A stretch of DNA of 42,318 nucleotides from Acetobacteraceae bacterium (GCA_019750475.1 JAIEOO010000146.1:1-42318); one strand, 5' to 3'. Shown: positions 33,735 through 41,031, counted from the stretch's first letter. The notes: generated by a model not told the origin, from the letters alone. Made by a program: numbers and translations.

Positions 33735-34562
33735 ATGGCATACGAGGAATACGTCGGCCGCACCGAAACGCGGGAGGACCGCATGGATGCGCGCCTCGCC
33801 GAAGGCCTGGCCGCGACCCTCGACGTGACCTTGCCGGAGGGCGACCTGCCGCCGCTCTGGCACTGGATGCTCTTCCAGGATTGGCGCGTGCCCGGCGAGG
33901 TCGGCACCGATGGCCACCCGAAGCGCGGCGGCTTCCTGCCGCCGGTGCACGACCTGCCGCGCCGCATGTGGGCCGGCGGGCGGCTGTCGTTCCAGGCCGC
34001 GGGCCTGCGGGTGGGCGACACGGTGCGCCGCACCTCCACCATCAAGGCCGTGAGCGAGAAATCGGGCGGGTCGGGGCGGCTCGTCTTCGTCACCGTCCAG
34101 CACGAGCTGGACGGGCCGCGCGGCCCGGTGCTGCGCGAGGAGCACGACATCGTCTATCGCGGCACCGAGGGCGCGGCCGTGAAAGCCGCCGAGCCCGCCC
34201 CGGACTGGCCCGGCGCCCATCGGCGGGAGACCCGGCCCGACGCGCTGCTGCTGTTCCGCTACTCCGCGCTCACCGGCAACGGGCACCGCATCCATTACGA
34301 CCTCCCCTACGTGACGCGGGAGGAAGGCTACCCGGGCCTGATCGTGCATGGCCCGTTGCAGGCCACGCTGCTCGCGGCCGCCATGCTCGAGGCCGCGGGG
34401 CCCGGCGCGCGGCTCGCCCGCTTCGCCTTCCGCGGCAAGCGCCCGGCCTTCGCCGGCAACCGCCTGTCCGTCCTCGCGCGCGTCGAGGGCCAGGCCGCCA
34501 CGGCCGAGACGCGCGATCACGAAGGCGCGGCGTGCATGCAGGCGGACGCGGTTCTTGGGTGA
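33735..34562 (+). CDS. MaoC-like (R)-hydratase, mesaconyl-CoA hydratase/FAS1-dehydratase-like
   Basis: 275 residues made of two hot-dog domains. The N-terminal one holds LPPLWHWMLFQDW and GGFLPPVHDLPRRMWAGGRL. The C-terminal one carries the hydratase motif LFRYSALTGNGHRIHYDLPY with catalytic Asn/Asp-His type residues, then EGYPGLIVHGPLQATLL. This two-domain layout is shared by mesaconyl-C4-CoA hydratase and HTD2-like 3-hydroxyacyl-thioester dehydratases; either could apply. The enzyme hydrates or dehydrates an acyl-CoA in the cytosol. A GAGGAG element stands about 11 nt before ATG 33735. No other CoA-pathway gene is adjacent, and the TTG start of the next gene overlaps its 3' end by 8 bp. Confidence 0.85.
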   Translation: MAYEEYVGRTETREDRMDARLAEGLAATLDVTLPEGDLPPLWHWMLFQDWRVPGEVGTDGHPKRGGFLPPVHDLPRRMWAGGRLSFQAAGLRVGDTVRRTSTIKAVSEKSGGSGRLVFVTVQHELDGPRGPVLREEHDIVYRGTEGAAVKAAEPAPDWPGAHRRETRPDALLLFRYSALTGNGHRIHYDLPYVTREEGYPGLIVHGPLQATLLAAAMLEAAGPGARLARFAFRGKRPAFAGNRLSVLARVEGQAATAETRDHEGAACMQADAVLG

Positions 34563-35574
34563 AGCGCCGCCGGTCGGCCGGTCCACCAGCGGAGAGGCCG
34601 CGGTCCGCGGCCTCGGCTTCGCGGCGGCAGGCTACCTGGTCATTTCCTGCGCCGACGCGGCGATCAAGTTCGCGCTGACCGATGTCGGCGTGGCCGGCGC
34701 CATGCTGTGGCGGGGGGTCGTCGGCGCGATCGCCGTCGCGGTGCTGGCGCGCGGGCGCGGCCTCGTCCCGCGCAACGCGCCGCTCGTGCTCGGGCGCTCG
34801 GCGCTGCACTGCTCGGTCTCCATCCTCTGGTACTATGTCTGGATGGCGGGGTTCGGCCTGGCCGACAGCTACGCCGTCGCCGCCGCGGCGCCGCTGCTCA
34901 TGACGCTGCTGGCCATTCCGATGCTGGGCGAGCGCGTCGGCTGGCGGCGCTGGATGTCCTGCGTCGTCGGGTTCGGCGGCGTGCTGTTCATGCTGCAACC
35001 CGGCGGCGAACTGTGGCGGTGGGAAGCGGCGCTGCTGCTCGTCGGCGTCTGCGGCATGGCGGTCTCGCGCATCTGGACGCGCACCCTGGCGGCGACCGAC
35101 CCGCCCACCACCATCGCCTTCTGGCTGATGGCCATGCACATCCCCTTCGGCCTCGCGGTGCTGCCGGTCGAGGGGTTGTGGCCGCCGGGCGGCGCGCCGG
35201 ACCTCGTCCCGTCCGCCGGGCTCGCGCTGCTGCTCGCCTTCTTCGGCGTCTCGAACGCCATCGCCCATGTGCTGTTCGCGCGCGGCTTCGCCCTCGCGCG
35301 CGTCGCGTCCCTGGCGCCGCTCGAATACACGCCGCTGATCTACGGCGTGGTTCTGGGCTTCCTGATCTTCGGCGAGATCCCGGCCTGGACCACGCTGATC
35401 GGCGCCGGCGTGGTCATCGCGGCGGGCCTCTACAATGTCCACCGCGAGAGGGTGCGTCGCGCTGAAGAGCGCGCGGAGAACAAGCGCGCCGAGGAGCGCG
35501 CGGAGAGCAAGCGCGCCGGGGAGCGCGCGGGGCACGGGCGTGCCGAGGGGAACGGCCGTGCCCCTCCGGCATGA
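34555..35574 (+). CDS. EamA/DMT-family membrane transporter, first of a tandem pair
   Basis: 339 residues with ten hydrophobic helices in two EamA repeats. The first helix is GLGFAAAGYLVISCADAAIK and the last LIGAGVVIAAGLYNV. The EamA marker PLIYGVVLGFLIFGEIPAW lies at the end of repeat 2. No ATG or GTG precedes the first helix; the TTG at 34555, overlapping the hydratase stop by 8 bp, is the only sensible start. The C-terminus is odd: after the last helix comes a charged tail made of three 9-residue units (EERAENKRA, EERAESKRA, GERAGHGRA) encoded by a 27-bp tandem repeat. The stop overlaps the next EamA gene. DMT proteins export small metabolites; the substrate is unknown. Confidence 0.85.
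   Translation: MGEAPPVGRSTSGEAAVRGLGFAAAGYLVISCADAAIKFALTDVGVAGAMLWRGVVGAIAVAVLARGRGLVPRNAPLVLGRSALHCSVSILWYYVWMAGFGLADSYAVAAAAPLLMTLLAIPMLGERVGWRRWMSCVVGFGGVLFMLQPGGELWRWEAALLLVGVCGMAVSRIWTRTLAATDPPTTIAFWLMAMHIPFGLAVLPVEGLWPPGGAPDLVPSAGLALLLAFFGVSNAIAHVLFARGFALARVASLAPLEYTPLIYGVVLGFLIFGEIPAWTTLIGAGVVIAAGLYNVHRERVRRAEERAENKRAEERAESKRAGERAGHGRAEGNGRAPPA
35464..35544 (+). repeat. Three 27-bp tandem repeats at the junction of the two EamA genes
   Basis: Units 35464-35490, 35491-35517 and 35518-35544. The first two differ at 3 of 27 positions by eye and the third is more diverged. They encode the charged tail of the first transporter. The last unit ends 13 bp before the GTG start of the second one. 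Confidence 0.85.
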
Positions 35575-36448
35575 CTTCCGCCGCGGCGCGGCCCTCATGC
35601 TCGCCGCCACCGCGCTGTTCGCCGTCATGGGCGCGCTGGTGAAGGACGCGGTCAGCCGCATCCCCTTCGCCGAGGTGATGTTCTTCCGCGCCGCCCTCGC
35701 GCTGCCGGTGGTGCTGCTGCTCGCCTGGCGCGGCCAGGGCCGGCCGGAGCTGCGCACGCGCCGCTTCCCGCAGCACGTGCTGCGGGCCTGCACCGGGACC
35801 GCCGCCATGGGCTGCTCCTTCTGGTCGCTCGGCGTCCTGCCGCTCGCGGAGCAGACGGCGCTGACCTACACGACGCCCATCTTCGCCGCCCTCCTCGCCG
35901 TGCCCTTCCTCGGCGAACGGATCGGCCTCTGGCGGGCGCTCGGCGTGGGCGTGGGCTTCGCGGGGATCCTGGTGATCGCCCTCGGCAAGGGCGCCTTCGG
36001 CGGCGCGATGACGGGCCTCGTGCTCATCGGCATGGCCATGGCGACGCTGCACGGGCTGTTCTCGGGCCTGACGACGCTGCTGGTGCGCAGCCTCTCGGCG
36101 ACCGAGCGCTCCTCCACCATCGTGCTGTGGCAGTCGATCCTGATGACGGCGATCACCGGCCTCGTCATGCCCTTCGTCTGGGTGACGCCCGGCTGGGGGG
36201 AGCTGAAGGTGCTGCTGCTGATCGGGATCATCGGCGGCGTCGCCCAGGTGCTGCTCACGGAAGCCTATGCCTCGGCCCAGGTCTCCTCGCTCGGCGCCTT
36301 CTCCTACACGGGGGTGCTGTGGGCGGTGCTGATCGGCTGGCTCGCCTTCGGCGAGGAGCAGCGCTGGATGACCTTCGCCGGCGCCGGCCTGATCGTGCTG
36401 GCGGGCCTCGCCATCCTGCGCGGCGAGATGCGGCGCCAGCCGCGCTGA
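35558..36448 (+). CDS. EamA/DMT-family membrane transporter, second of a tandem pair
   Basis: 296 residues, ten helices in two EamA repeats (ALMLAATALFAVMGALVKDA at the start; YTTPIFAALLAVPFLGERIG ends repeat 1; YTGVLWAVLIGWLAFGEEQ ends repeat 2). The GTG at 35558 has GAGGGG seven bases upstream, and translation there begins directly before the first helix (VPLRHDFRRGAAL). Alternative upstream starts lie inside the 27-bp repeats of the first gene. It overlaps the first transporter by 17 bp, so the two are co-translated and could either form a pair or be diverged duplicates. Substrate unknown. Confidence 0.9.
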   Translation: MPLRHDFRRGAALMLAATALFAVMGALVKDAVSRIPFAEVMFFRAALALPVVLLLAWRGQGRPELRTRRFPQHVLRACTGTAAMGCSFWSLGVLPLAEQTALTYTTPIFAALLAVPFLGERIGLWRALGVGVGFAGILVIALGKGAFGGAMTGLVLIGMAMATLHGLFSGLTTLLVRSLSATERSSTIVLWQSILMTAITGLVMPFVWVTPGWGELKVLLLIGIIGGVAQVLLTEAYASAQVSSLGAFSYTGVLWAVLIGWLAFGEEQRWMTFAGAGLIVLAGLAILRGEMRRQPR

Positions 36449-36466
36449 CGCCGCTCCGGGCCCCGC

Positions 36467-36916
36467 TCAGCGGGCCGCGCCGACCTCGACGAAGAAGGAC
36501 GCGGCGGCTGGATTGCGGGAAACCTCGGTGTAGTCGCGCGTCGTGCCGGCGGGCAGGAACACGCGCCGGCGCAGCGTCGGCGGCTGGGCCGCGACGGCCG
36601 CCACGTCGTAGAACTGCGTCGCCGCCTCGAAGGCGAAGTCGCGGCCCGTGCAGTTCGCCAGCCGGACGCCGACATGCGCGAGGCCGTCCGGCCGCCGCCC
36701 CGCCTGCACGTCGAGCACGGCGACGCGGCCGCCCAGGCCGTCGAGCAGCCGCACGCCGCGGCGGCCGATGGACGCCACGGGCGCGACGTCGGCCGGGATG
36801 AGGCCCGCCTCGGCGGCGACCTCGGGCGCGGCGCAGGGGCCGGAGGGGGGCGTCATCTCGCACCCCAGCAGGAGTGCCGCGATCGCCGGAACCAGAAGGG
36901 CGCGTGGGACGGCCAT
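36467..36916 (-). CDS. Hypothetical lipoprotein, possibly YcfL/DUF1425-like
   Basis: 149 residues. A short n-region MAVPR, a hydrophobic core and the lipobox ALLLGCEM predict a lipid-anchored protein. The C-terminal half reads HVGVRLANCTGRDFAFEAAT, then RRRVFLPAGTTRDYTEVS and ASFFVEV. This alternating-strand pattern, with a conserved NxT turn and a PAG(T) segment, recalls the DUF1425/YcfL domain, but I would not rely on it. A Cys pair (Cys28 and that in ANC) could form a disulfide. It converges on the second EamA gene (18 bp between stops) and diverges from the metallo-beta-lactamase-fold gene. Confidence 0.7.
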   Translation of the reverse strand: MAVPRALLVPAIAALLLGCEMTPPSGPCAAPEVAAEAGLIPADVAPVASIGRRGVRLLDGLGGRVAVLDVQAGRRPDGLAHVGVRLANCTGRDFAFEAATQFYDVAAVAAQPPTLRRRVFLPAGTTRDYTEVSRNPAAASFFVEVGAAR

Positions 36917-37013
36917 GCGGCGAGCGTCGCGGCTGCCGCGTCCCCTGGCAAGGGCGCGGGGTTGATCGCGGCCGCCGCCCCCGCGATTGTCGGGCCGTCC
37001 GGAGGACCCCCGT

Positions 37014-37898
37014 TTGAATCTGCCCCTGAACCGCGACGATCCCCACCCGCATGGCGAGGTGCAGCAGGTGGCGCCCGGCATCCGCCGGGTGATCTGCCAC
37101 AACCCCGGCCCCTTCACCTTCCGCGGCACCAACAGCTGGATCATCGGCGGCGGCCGCAGCACGGCGGTGCTCGACCCCGGGCCGGTGGACACGGCGCATC
37201 TCGCGGCCATCCTCTCGGCGACGGCGGGCGAGACGATCACCCACATCCTGGTCAGCCACACCCACCGGGACCACTCGCCGGGGGCGCGGGCGCTCCAGGC
37301 GGCAACCGGCGCCGCGACCTACGGCTATGGTCCCCACGCGACGCCGCCCGACCAGGGCGGCGAAGGGGGCGACCAGGATTTCGACCCCGATGTGCGCCTG
37401 GCCGACGGCGCGACGGTCGAGGGCGACGACTGGCGGCTGACCGCCCTCTTCACGCCGGGGCATTGCGGCAACCACCTCGCCTTCGCGCTCGAGGGGACGG
37501 GGGCGCTGTTCAGCGCCGATCACGTGATGGGCTGGTCGACCAGCGTCGTCAGCCCGCCCGACGGCGACATGCGCGCCTATCTCGCGAGCCTCGCGAAGCT
37601 CCGCGCGCGGGAGGGGCAGGACCGGATCTACCTGCCCGGCCATGGCCCCCTCATCCGCGAGCCGATGCCCTTCCTGGACGCGCTCGCGGCGCATCGCCGC
37701 AAGCGGGAGGGCCGCATCCTCCAGGCCCTGCGCGAAGGCGGCCCGCTGACGGCGGAGGCGCTGGTCGGCCCGGTCTACGGGCCGATGGATCCGCGCCTCG
37801 TGGCCGCGGCGGGGCGCAGCCTGCTCGCGCATCTCATCATGCTGGAGGGCGACGGCGCCGTGGCCCGGGACGCGAGCGGGGCCTGGGCGCTGCGCTGA
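37014..37898 (+). CDS. Metallo-beta-lactamase-fold hydrolase with C-terminal winged helix (LACTB2-like)
   Basis: 294 residues. The metal motif HTHRDH (HxHxDH; His82, His84, Asp86, His87) is followed by the ligands in FTPGHCGNH, FSADHVMGW and YLPGHGP. The C-terminal about 80 residues (AAHRRKREGRILQALREGG) form the winged-helix tail of LACTB2-like proteins, which include an endoribonuclease in mitochondria; bacterial members are mostly uncharacterised. The TTG at 37014 has GGAGG eight bases before it and directly precedes NLPLNRDDP; a TTG at 36987 is the other option. The gene ends flush against htpX, with no base between the two stop codons. Confidence 0.88.
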   Translation: MNLPLNRDDPHPHGEVQQVAPGIRRVICHNPGPFTFRGTNSWIIGGGRSTAVLDPGPVDTAHLAAILSATAGETITHILVSHTHRDHSPGARALQAATGAATYGYGPHATPPDQGGEGGDQDFDPDVRLADGATVEGDDWRLTALFTPGHCGNHLAFALEGTGALFSADHVMGWSTSVVSPPDGDMRAYLASLAKLRAREGQDRIYLPGHGPLIREPMPFLDALAAHRRKREGRILQALREGGPLTAEALVGPVYGPMDPRLVAAAGRSLLAHLIMLEGDGAVARDASGAWALR

Positions 37899-38834
37899 TC
37901 AGCCCCAGGGACTGCGCGATTGGCCGCGCGGGCTGCCGGGCTGCGCCCAGGGCGAGGCGCCGCGCGCCGGAACCTGACGCGGCAGGGCGCCGCCACCCCC
38001 GCCCGCCATCGCCATCAGCCGCGCGACGCGCTGCTCGGTCGGCGGGTGGGTGGAGAAGAGCCCGGCCAACGCCCCGCCGGAGAGCGGGTTGATGATGAAC
38101 ATGTGCGCCATGGCCGGGTTCGCCTCGGCGGCCTGGTTGACGCGCCCGTGCTTGTACTGCTCGAGCCGCGACAGGCCGGAGGCGAGCCAGGTCGGGTCGC
38201 CGCAGATGCGCGCGCCCTCGGCATCGGCCTCATACTCGCGGGAGCGGCTGATCGCCGCCTGCACCAGCACGGCCGCGAGCGGCCCGAGCAGCATCATCAC
38301 CAGGCCGGCGATGGGGTTCACGCGGCTGTCGCGGCCGCGCCCCAGCACCATCCCGAACTGCGCGAGGAAGCCGATCGCGCCGGCGAGCGTCGCGGTGACG
38401 GCCATGATCAGCGTGTCGCGATGCTTGATGTGGGCGAGTTCGTGCGCGATCACGCCCGCCACCTCCTCCCGCGACATCATGTCGAGCAGGCCGGTGTTGA
38501 CGGCGACGGCCCCGCGCTCCGGGCTGCGGCCGGTGGCGAAGGCGTTGGGCTGGTCCTCGTGGATGACGTAGAGCGCCGGCATGGGCAGCCCCGCGCGCTG
38601 CGCGAGCTGCTGCGTCATGGCGTAGAGGTCGGGCGCTTCCTGGGGCGAGACGGGCTGCGCGTTCTGCATGCGCAGCACCATCCGGTCGCTCCCCCACCAG
38701 GCCCAGAGATTCATGGCGCCCGCGAAGAGCAGCGCCATGAGCATCCCCTGCTCGCCGCCCAGGGCGTAGCCGATGGCCATGAACAGGGCGGTCAGCCCGG
38801 CGAGGAGGAGGAGGGTGCGGAAATAGCCGCTCAT
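37899..38834 (-). CDS. htpX: HtpX-type membrane zinc metalloprotease (M48)
   Basis: 311 residues. Two N-terminal helices (about 7-24 and 29-47), a zinc site HELAH (His131, Glu132, His135) in AGVIAHELAHIKHRD, two further helices (about 142-160 and 172-195), and the third zinc ligand region SRSREYEADAEG. The end STHPPTEQRVARLM is typical for HtpX; beyond it is an extra Gly/Pro/Ser-rich tail of about 30 residues. HtpX degrades misfolded inner-membrane proteins alongside FtsH and is usually heat or envelope-stress inducible. Another putative FtsH-network gene, Bax inhibitor-1, is in this window but far away. Confidence 0.95.
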   Translation of the reverse strand: MSGYFRTLLLLAGLTALFMAIGYALGGEQGMLMALLFAGAMNLWAWWGSDRMVLRMQNAQPVSPQEAPDLYAMTQQLAQRAGLPMPALYVIHEDQPNAFATGRSPERGAVAVNTGLLDMMSREEVAGVIAHELAHIKHRDTLIMAVTATLAGAIGFLAQFGMVLGRGRDSRVNPIAGLVMMLLGPLAAVLVQAAISRSREYEADAEGARICGDPTWLASGLSRLEQYKHGRVNQAAEANPAMAHMFIINPLSGGALAGLFSTHPPTEQRVARLMAMAGGGGGALPRQVPARGASPWAQPGSPRGQSRSPWG

Positions 38835-38878
38835 GATCGCCGCATATGGTGTCCAGGACGCCGCGGGAAAAGCAGTCG

Positions 38879-38904
38879 CGCCCGCGCCGGTACCGGCGCG
38901 GGCG
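38879..38904 (-). terminator. Hairpin downstream of exported paralog 1
   Basis: A 26-bp perfect palindrome centred on GGTACC, giving a stem of up to 12 bp. On the minus strand it lies just after the stop of paralog 1 and is followed, after several bases, by a short run of four T. It is a plausible intrinsic terminator with a weak U-tract, shielding htpX from read-through. Confidence 0.5.
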
Positions 38905-38916
38905 CGGGCGCGGCGA

Positions 38917-39318
38917 TCAGCCGGCGCGGCAGTTGGTGACGCGGATCGCCGCCCCGGCGGGCGGCGCCGCGTCGTAGACGACGCGGACGGTCTGCGCCGA
39001 GATGTTGTTGTTCGTCCCGTTGCCGAAGCGCGTGTTCGGGCTGACCGTCGCGTTCGGGCCCATCGCGACGTTCGGCAGGCTCGGGCTGAACAGCGTCACG
39101 TTGGACGGAAAGCCGGAGAAGGCGAGGTCGGCGGTGACGCGCTGGTTCGTCTGGTTGCGCAGCACGAAGAAATACTCGAAGCGGTCACCCCCCACGCCGG
39201 TCTGGTACACGCTGTCCACGAAGACGCGGCCCTGGCAGGTCGTGCCCTGGGCCTGGGCGGAGCCGGCGCCGGCGCCGGCCAGCAGCGCGGCGACGAGGAG
39301 GGCGGGGGTGCGGAACAT
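38917..39318 (-). CDS. Small exported two-cysteine protein, paralog 1
   Basis: 133 residues. Signal peptide MFRTPALLVAALLAGAGAGS, cleaved near AQAQ. The mature part is about 108 residues with Cys28 (TTCQGRVFVDSVYQTGVGG) and Cys130 (TNCRAG). Between them are FEYFFVLRNQTNQRVTADL, SGFPSNVTLFSPSL, RFGNGTNNNI and QTVRVVYD. Composition suggests an all-beta domain with one disulfide joining its ends. Sequence shared with the two genes at 39544 and 40508 shows a tandem family. I do not recognise the family and assign no function. ATG 39318 is fixed by the signal peptide; the frame is open for 53 codons more upstream, through a short GC-rich repeat. Confidence 0.85.
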   Translation of the reverse strand: MFRTPALLVAALLAGAGAGSAQAQGTTCQGRVFVDSVYQTGVGGDRFEYFFVLRNQTNQRVTADLAFSGFPSNVTLFSPSLPNVAMGPNATVSPNTRFGNGTNNNISAQTVRVVYDAAPPAGAAIRVTNCRAG

Positions 39319-39440
39319 GGTCGTCTCCTGATGCGGTCCTGGCGGGGCGTCGTCCTCCGCCGCCACGCGGGAGATTGTCAGTCTTGCGGGGGCCGGTCCA
39401 ACCGGCCGGGCCAATGCGGCGGATCGCCCGCGGCGATGAA

Positions 39441-39480
39441 CGGGCAGCCCCCACACGGGCAGCCCCCACACGGGCATCCC
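39441..39480. repeat. 15-bp tandem repeat (2.7 copies)
   Basis: Unit CGGGCAGCCCCCACA at 39441-39455 and 39456-39470, then a partial copy to 39480. It lies between paralogs 1 and 2, downstream of the hairpin that follows paralog 2. Confidence 0.8.
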
Positions 39481-39491
39481 CGGAAACGCAT

Positions 39492-39525
39492 CGGGCCGCC
39501 CGGGCCTCTCGGCCGGGGCGGCCCG
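39492..39525 (-). terminator. Hairpin downstream of exported paralog 2
   Basis: 39492-39501 pairs with 39516-39525 (10 bp), and inside it GGCC-TCTC-GGCC adds a further 4-bp stem. On the minus strand it starts 18 bp after the stop of paralog 2. A three-T tract follows, so termination would be weak or Rho-assisted. Confidence 0.45.
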
Positions 39526-39543
39526 TCCTGGCGCGCATCCCGC

Positions 39544-39948
39544 TCACCAGGCGCGGCAGTTGCGGACCCGGATGGTGGGGCCGTGGCTCGCCTGGCCGTC
39601 ATAGACGACGCGGACCGTCTGCGAGCCGATGTTCCCGTTGGTGCCCGAGCCGAACTTCAGCCGGGACAGGGTGGCGTAGGGATCCATCCGCAGGGCCCGG
39701 CGCTCGGCTGCGTCGAGGCGGGCATTGTGCGGGAAGCCGCTGAAGGTCACGTCCGCCTGCAGGCGCTGGCCGGTGCCGTTCCGCAGATGGAAGTAGTAGT
39801 CGAACTGGTTCCCGCCCATGCCGTTCTGGTAGACCGTGTCCACGAAGACCCGGCCGTTGCAGGCATTGGCCGAGGCCGAGGCGGTGCCCGGGGTGGCGAA
39901 GCCGGCGGCCAGGGCAGCCGCGGCGGCGAGGGTGGCGAAGCGTGTCAT
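39544..39948 (-). CDS. Small exported two-cysteine protein, paralog 2
   Basis: 134 residues. Signal peptide MTRFATLAAAAALAAGFATP with cleavage near ASAS. Mature part with Cys30 (NACNGRVFVDTVYQNGMGG) and Cys131 (RNCRAW). The core contains FDYYFHLRNGTGQRLQADV, SGFPHNARL, KFGSGTNGNI and QTVRVVYD. It is the most diverged of the three in the middle: where the others have LFSP it has LDAAERRALRMDPY, a charged helix-like insert. Cysteine spacing is kept at 101. Function unknown. It is divergent from the DUF1674 gene across 169 bp of relatively AT-rich sequence. Confidence 0.85.
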   Translation of the reverse strand: MTRFATLAAAAALAAGFATPGTASASANACNGRVFVDTVYQNGMGGNQFDYYFHLRNGTGQRLQADVTFSGFPHNARLDAAERRALRMDPYATLSRLKFGSGTNGNIGSQTVRVVYDGQASHGPTIRVRNCRAW

Positions 39949-40042
39949 CGTCGTCGTCTCCTGTCGTTGCCGGCGGGCCGGGATGGCCTCGCCTGACCGG
40001 GAAGATGCCCGCCCGCCGGCCATTGATCGAGACGATGAAAAC

Positions 40043-40073
40043 GATACTTTCGATCGTTGATACCTATTGATCG
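40043..40073. promoter_or_regulatory. Imperfect direct repeats GATAC...GATCG in an AT-richer divergent spacer
   Basis: GATAC at 40043-40047 with GATCG at 40052-40056; GATAC at 40059-40063 with GATCG at 40069-40073; a further GATCG at 40025-40029. The stretch lies between paralog 2 (minus) and the DUF1674 gene (plus) and is far less GC-rich than the window. It may be a promoter/operator region; no clear -35/-10 pair is assigned. Confidence 0.35.
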
Positions 40074-40117
40074 CGGATGGCTTCCCAGGGCGCGTCCTCG
40101 GCGCCACATGGCGGGCG

Positions 40118-40309
40118 ATGAGCGACTCCACGAAGGCCCCCGACACCCTGCCGAGCGCCGGCAAGCCCCGCAGCGCCCCGCCGCTGACGGCCTATGAGCG
40201 CCCCCGGCGCCCCCCGGCCTCCCCGGCGGTCGAGGAGGACGGCCCCAAGGGGCCGGAGCCCACGCGCTACAACGACTGGGAACGGAAGGGCCGCGTCAGC
40301 GATTTCTGA
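40118..40309 (+). CDS. DUF1674 protein, SdhAF4-like succinate dehydrogenase assembly factor
   Basis: 63 residues. The C-terminal block EEDGPKGPEPTRYNDWERKG followed by RVSDF is the diagnostic signature of DUF1674, homologous to the mitochondrial factor SDHAF4 that helps flavinylated SdhA join SdhB. The N-terminal 35 residues are Pro/Ser-rich and probably unstructured. ATG 40118 is preferred; the frame opens at 40067. No sdh genes are nearby, so it acts from a separate locus. Its place between exported paralogs looks coincidental. Confidence 0.88.
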   Translation: MSDSTKAPDTLPSAGKPRSAPPLTAYERPRRPPASPAVEEDGPKGPEPTRYNDWERKGRVSDF

Positions 40310-40450
40310 ACGGGCGCCAGGCGAGGCGGGCCAGGTCGTCGGGCGCGACCCGATGACCGCGGGACGGCCATGCCCAGGCCCCGGTCACGGCCGAGCCGGA
40401 CGCGGAACCGACCGGCCCGCACCGTCCCTCGCCCGGCGCCGAAACGGCAG

Positions 40451-40479
40451 CGGCCCCGGCGCGAGGCGCGCCGGGGCCG
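40451..40479 (-). terminator. Hairpin downstream of exported paralog 3
   Basis: A perfect 12-bp stem: 40451-40462 pairs with 40468-40479 around GAGGC. On the minus strand it begins 28 bp after the stop of paralog 3, with only a short T tract further on. It could also serve the plus-strand DUF1674 gene. The rest of 40310-40507 shows nothing. Confidence 0.5.
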
Positions 40480-40507
40480 TCACGTTCACTCCCGGAACAG
40501 GGGCCGC

Positions 40508-40918
40508 TCAGCCCGCGCGGCAGTTCACCACCCGCACCGTCGGGCCACCGCCGCCGCCGGCGTCATAGGCCACGGCGACCGTCTGGTTCGTGATGTTGCC
40601 GTTGGTGCCGCGGCCGAAGCGCACCATGGCCACGGTCGCCCAGGGCTGCATCTGGATGTTCACCAGCGTCGGGCTGAACAGCTGCACGTCGCCCGGGAAG
40701 TTCTGGAGCTGCACATCCGCCGTCATCGGGCTGCCGGTGCCGTTGCGGATATGGAAGAAGTACTGGAACTCGTTCCCGCCCATCCCGTTCTGCAGGACGG
40801 CGTCGATGAACACGCGGCCCTGGCACTGGGTGCCCTGGGCGGCGGCCGGGGCGGCGCCGCCCGCGGTGGCGGCGGCGGCCAGCAGGGCGGCGGCGGCGAT
40901 GCTGCGCTTGATGGACAT
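40508..40918 (-). CDS. Small exported two-cysteine protein, paralog 3
   Basis: 136 residues. Signal peptide MSIKRSIAAAALLAAAATAG with cleavage near AAAQ. Mature part with Cys32 (TQCQGRVFIDAVLQNGMGG) and Cys133 (VNCRAG). The core has FQYFFHIRNGTGSPMTADV, NFPGDVQLFSPTLVNI, RFGRGTNGNI and QTVAVAYD; by eye about half of the mature residues match paralog 1. A Gly-rich loop (AGGGGGP) precedes the last strand. Function unknown. It starts 113 bp downstream of the ychF stop on the same strand, with a hairpin between them, so it is probably its own transcription unit. Confidence 0.86.
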   Translation of the reverse strand: MSIKRSIAAAALLAAAATAGGAAPAAAQGTQCQGRVFIDAVLQNGMGGNEFQYFFHIRNGTGSPMTADVQLQNFPGDVQLFSPTLVNIQMQPWATVAMVRFGRGTNGNITNQTVAVAYDAGGGGGPTVRVVNCRAG

Positions 40919-40985
40919 GGTCGTCTTTCCTTCCGATCCGGTCGCCGGGGTGGCGGCCATGGAAGGAAGCGTGGCAGGCAAAGCG

Positions 40986-41009
40986 GCGGCGTGCCAATCG
41001 GCACGCCGC
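40986..41009 (-). terminator. Hairpin downstream of ychF
   Basis: A perfect 10-bp stem, 40986-40995 with 41000-41009, around the tetraloop AATC. It starts 22 bp after the ychF stop on the minus strand and is followed by CGCTTTGCC, a weak T tract. Confidence 0.5.
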
Positions 41010-41031
41010 ATCGGCGCGATAGGCGGAGCGG

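Noticed and set aside
39319-39477. Upstream extension of exported paralog 1 starting MPVWGLPVWGLP
   Set aside because: It arises from reading through the 15-bp repeat; the signal peptide, as in the other two paralogs, must start at 39318.
39441-39480. Mobile-element or attachment-site repeat
   Set aside because: No transposase, integrase or target duplication accompanies it; a short slippage repeat explains it.
40019-40075. A CRISPR-like or iteron array
   Set aside because: Only two to three short imperfect words with no uniform spacers, no cas genes and no replication initiator nearby.
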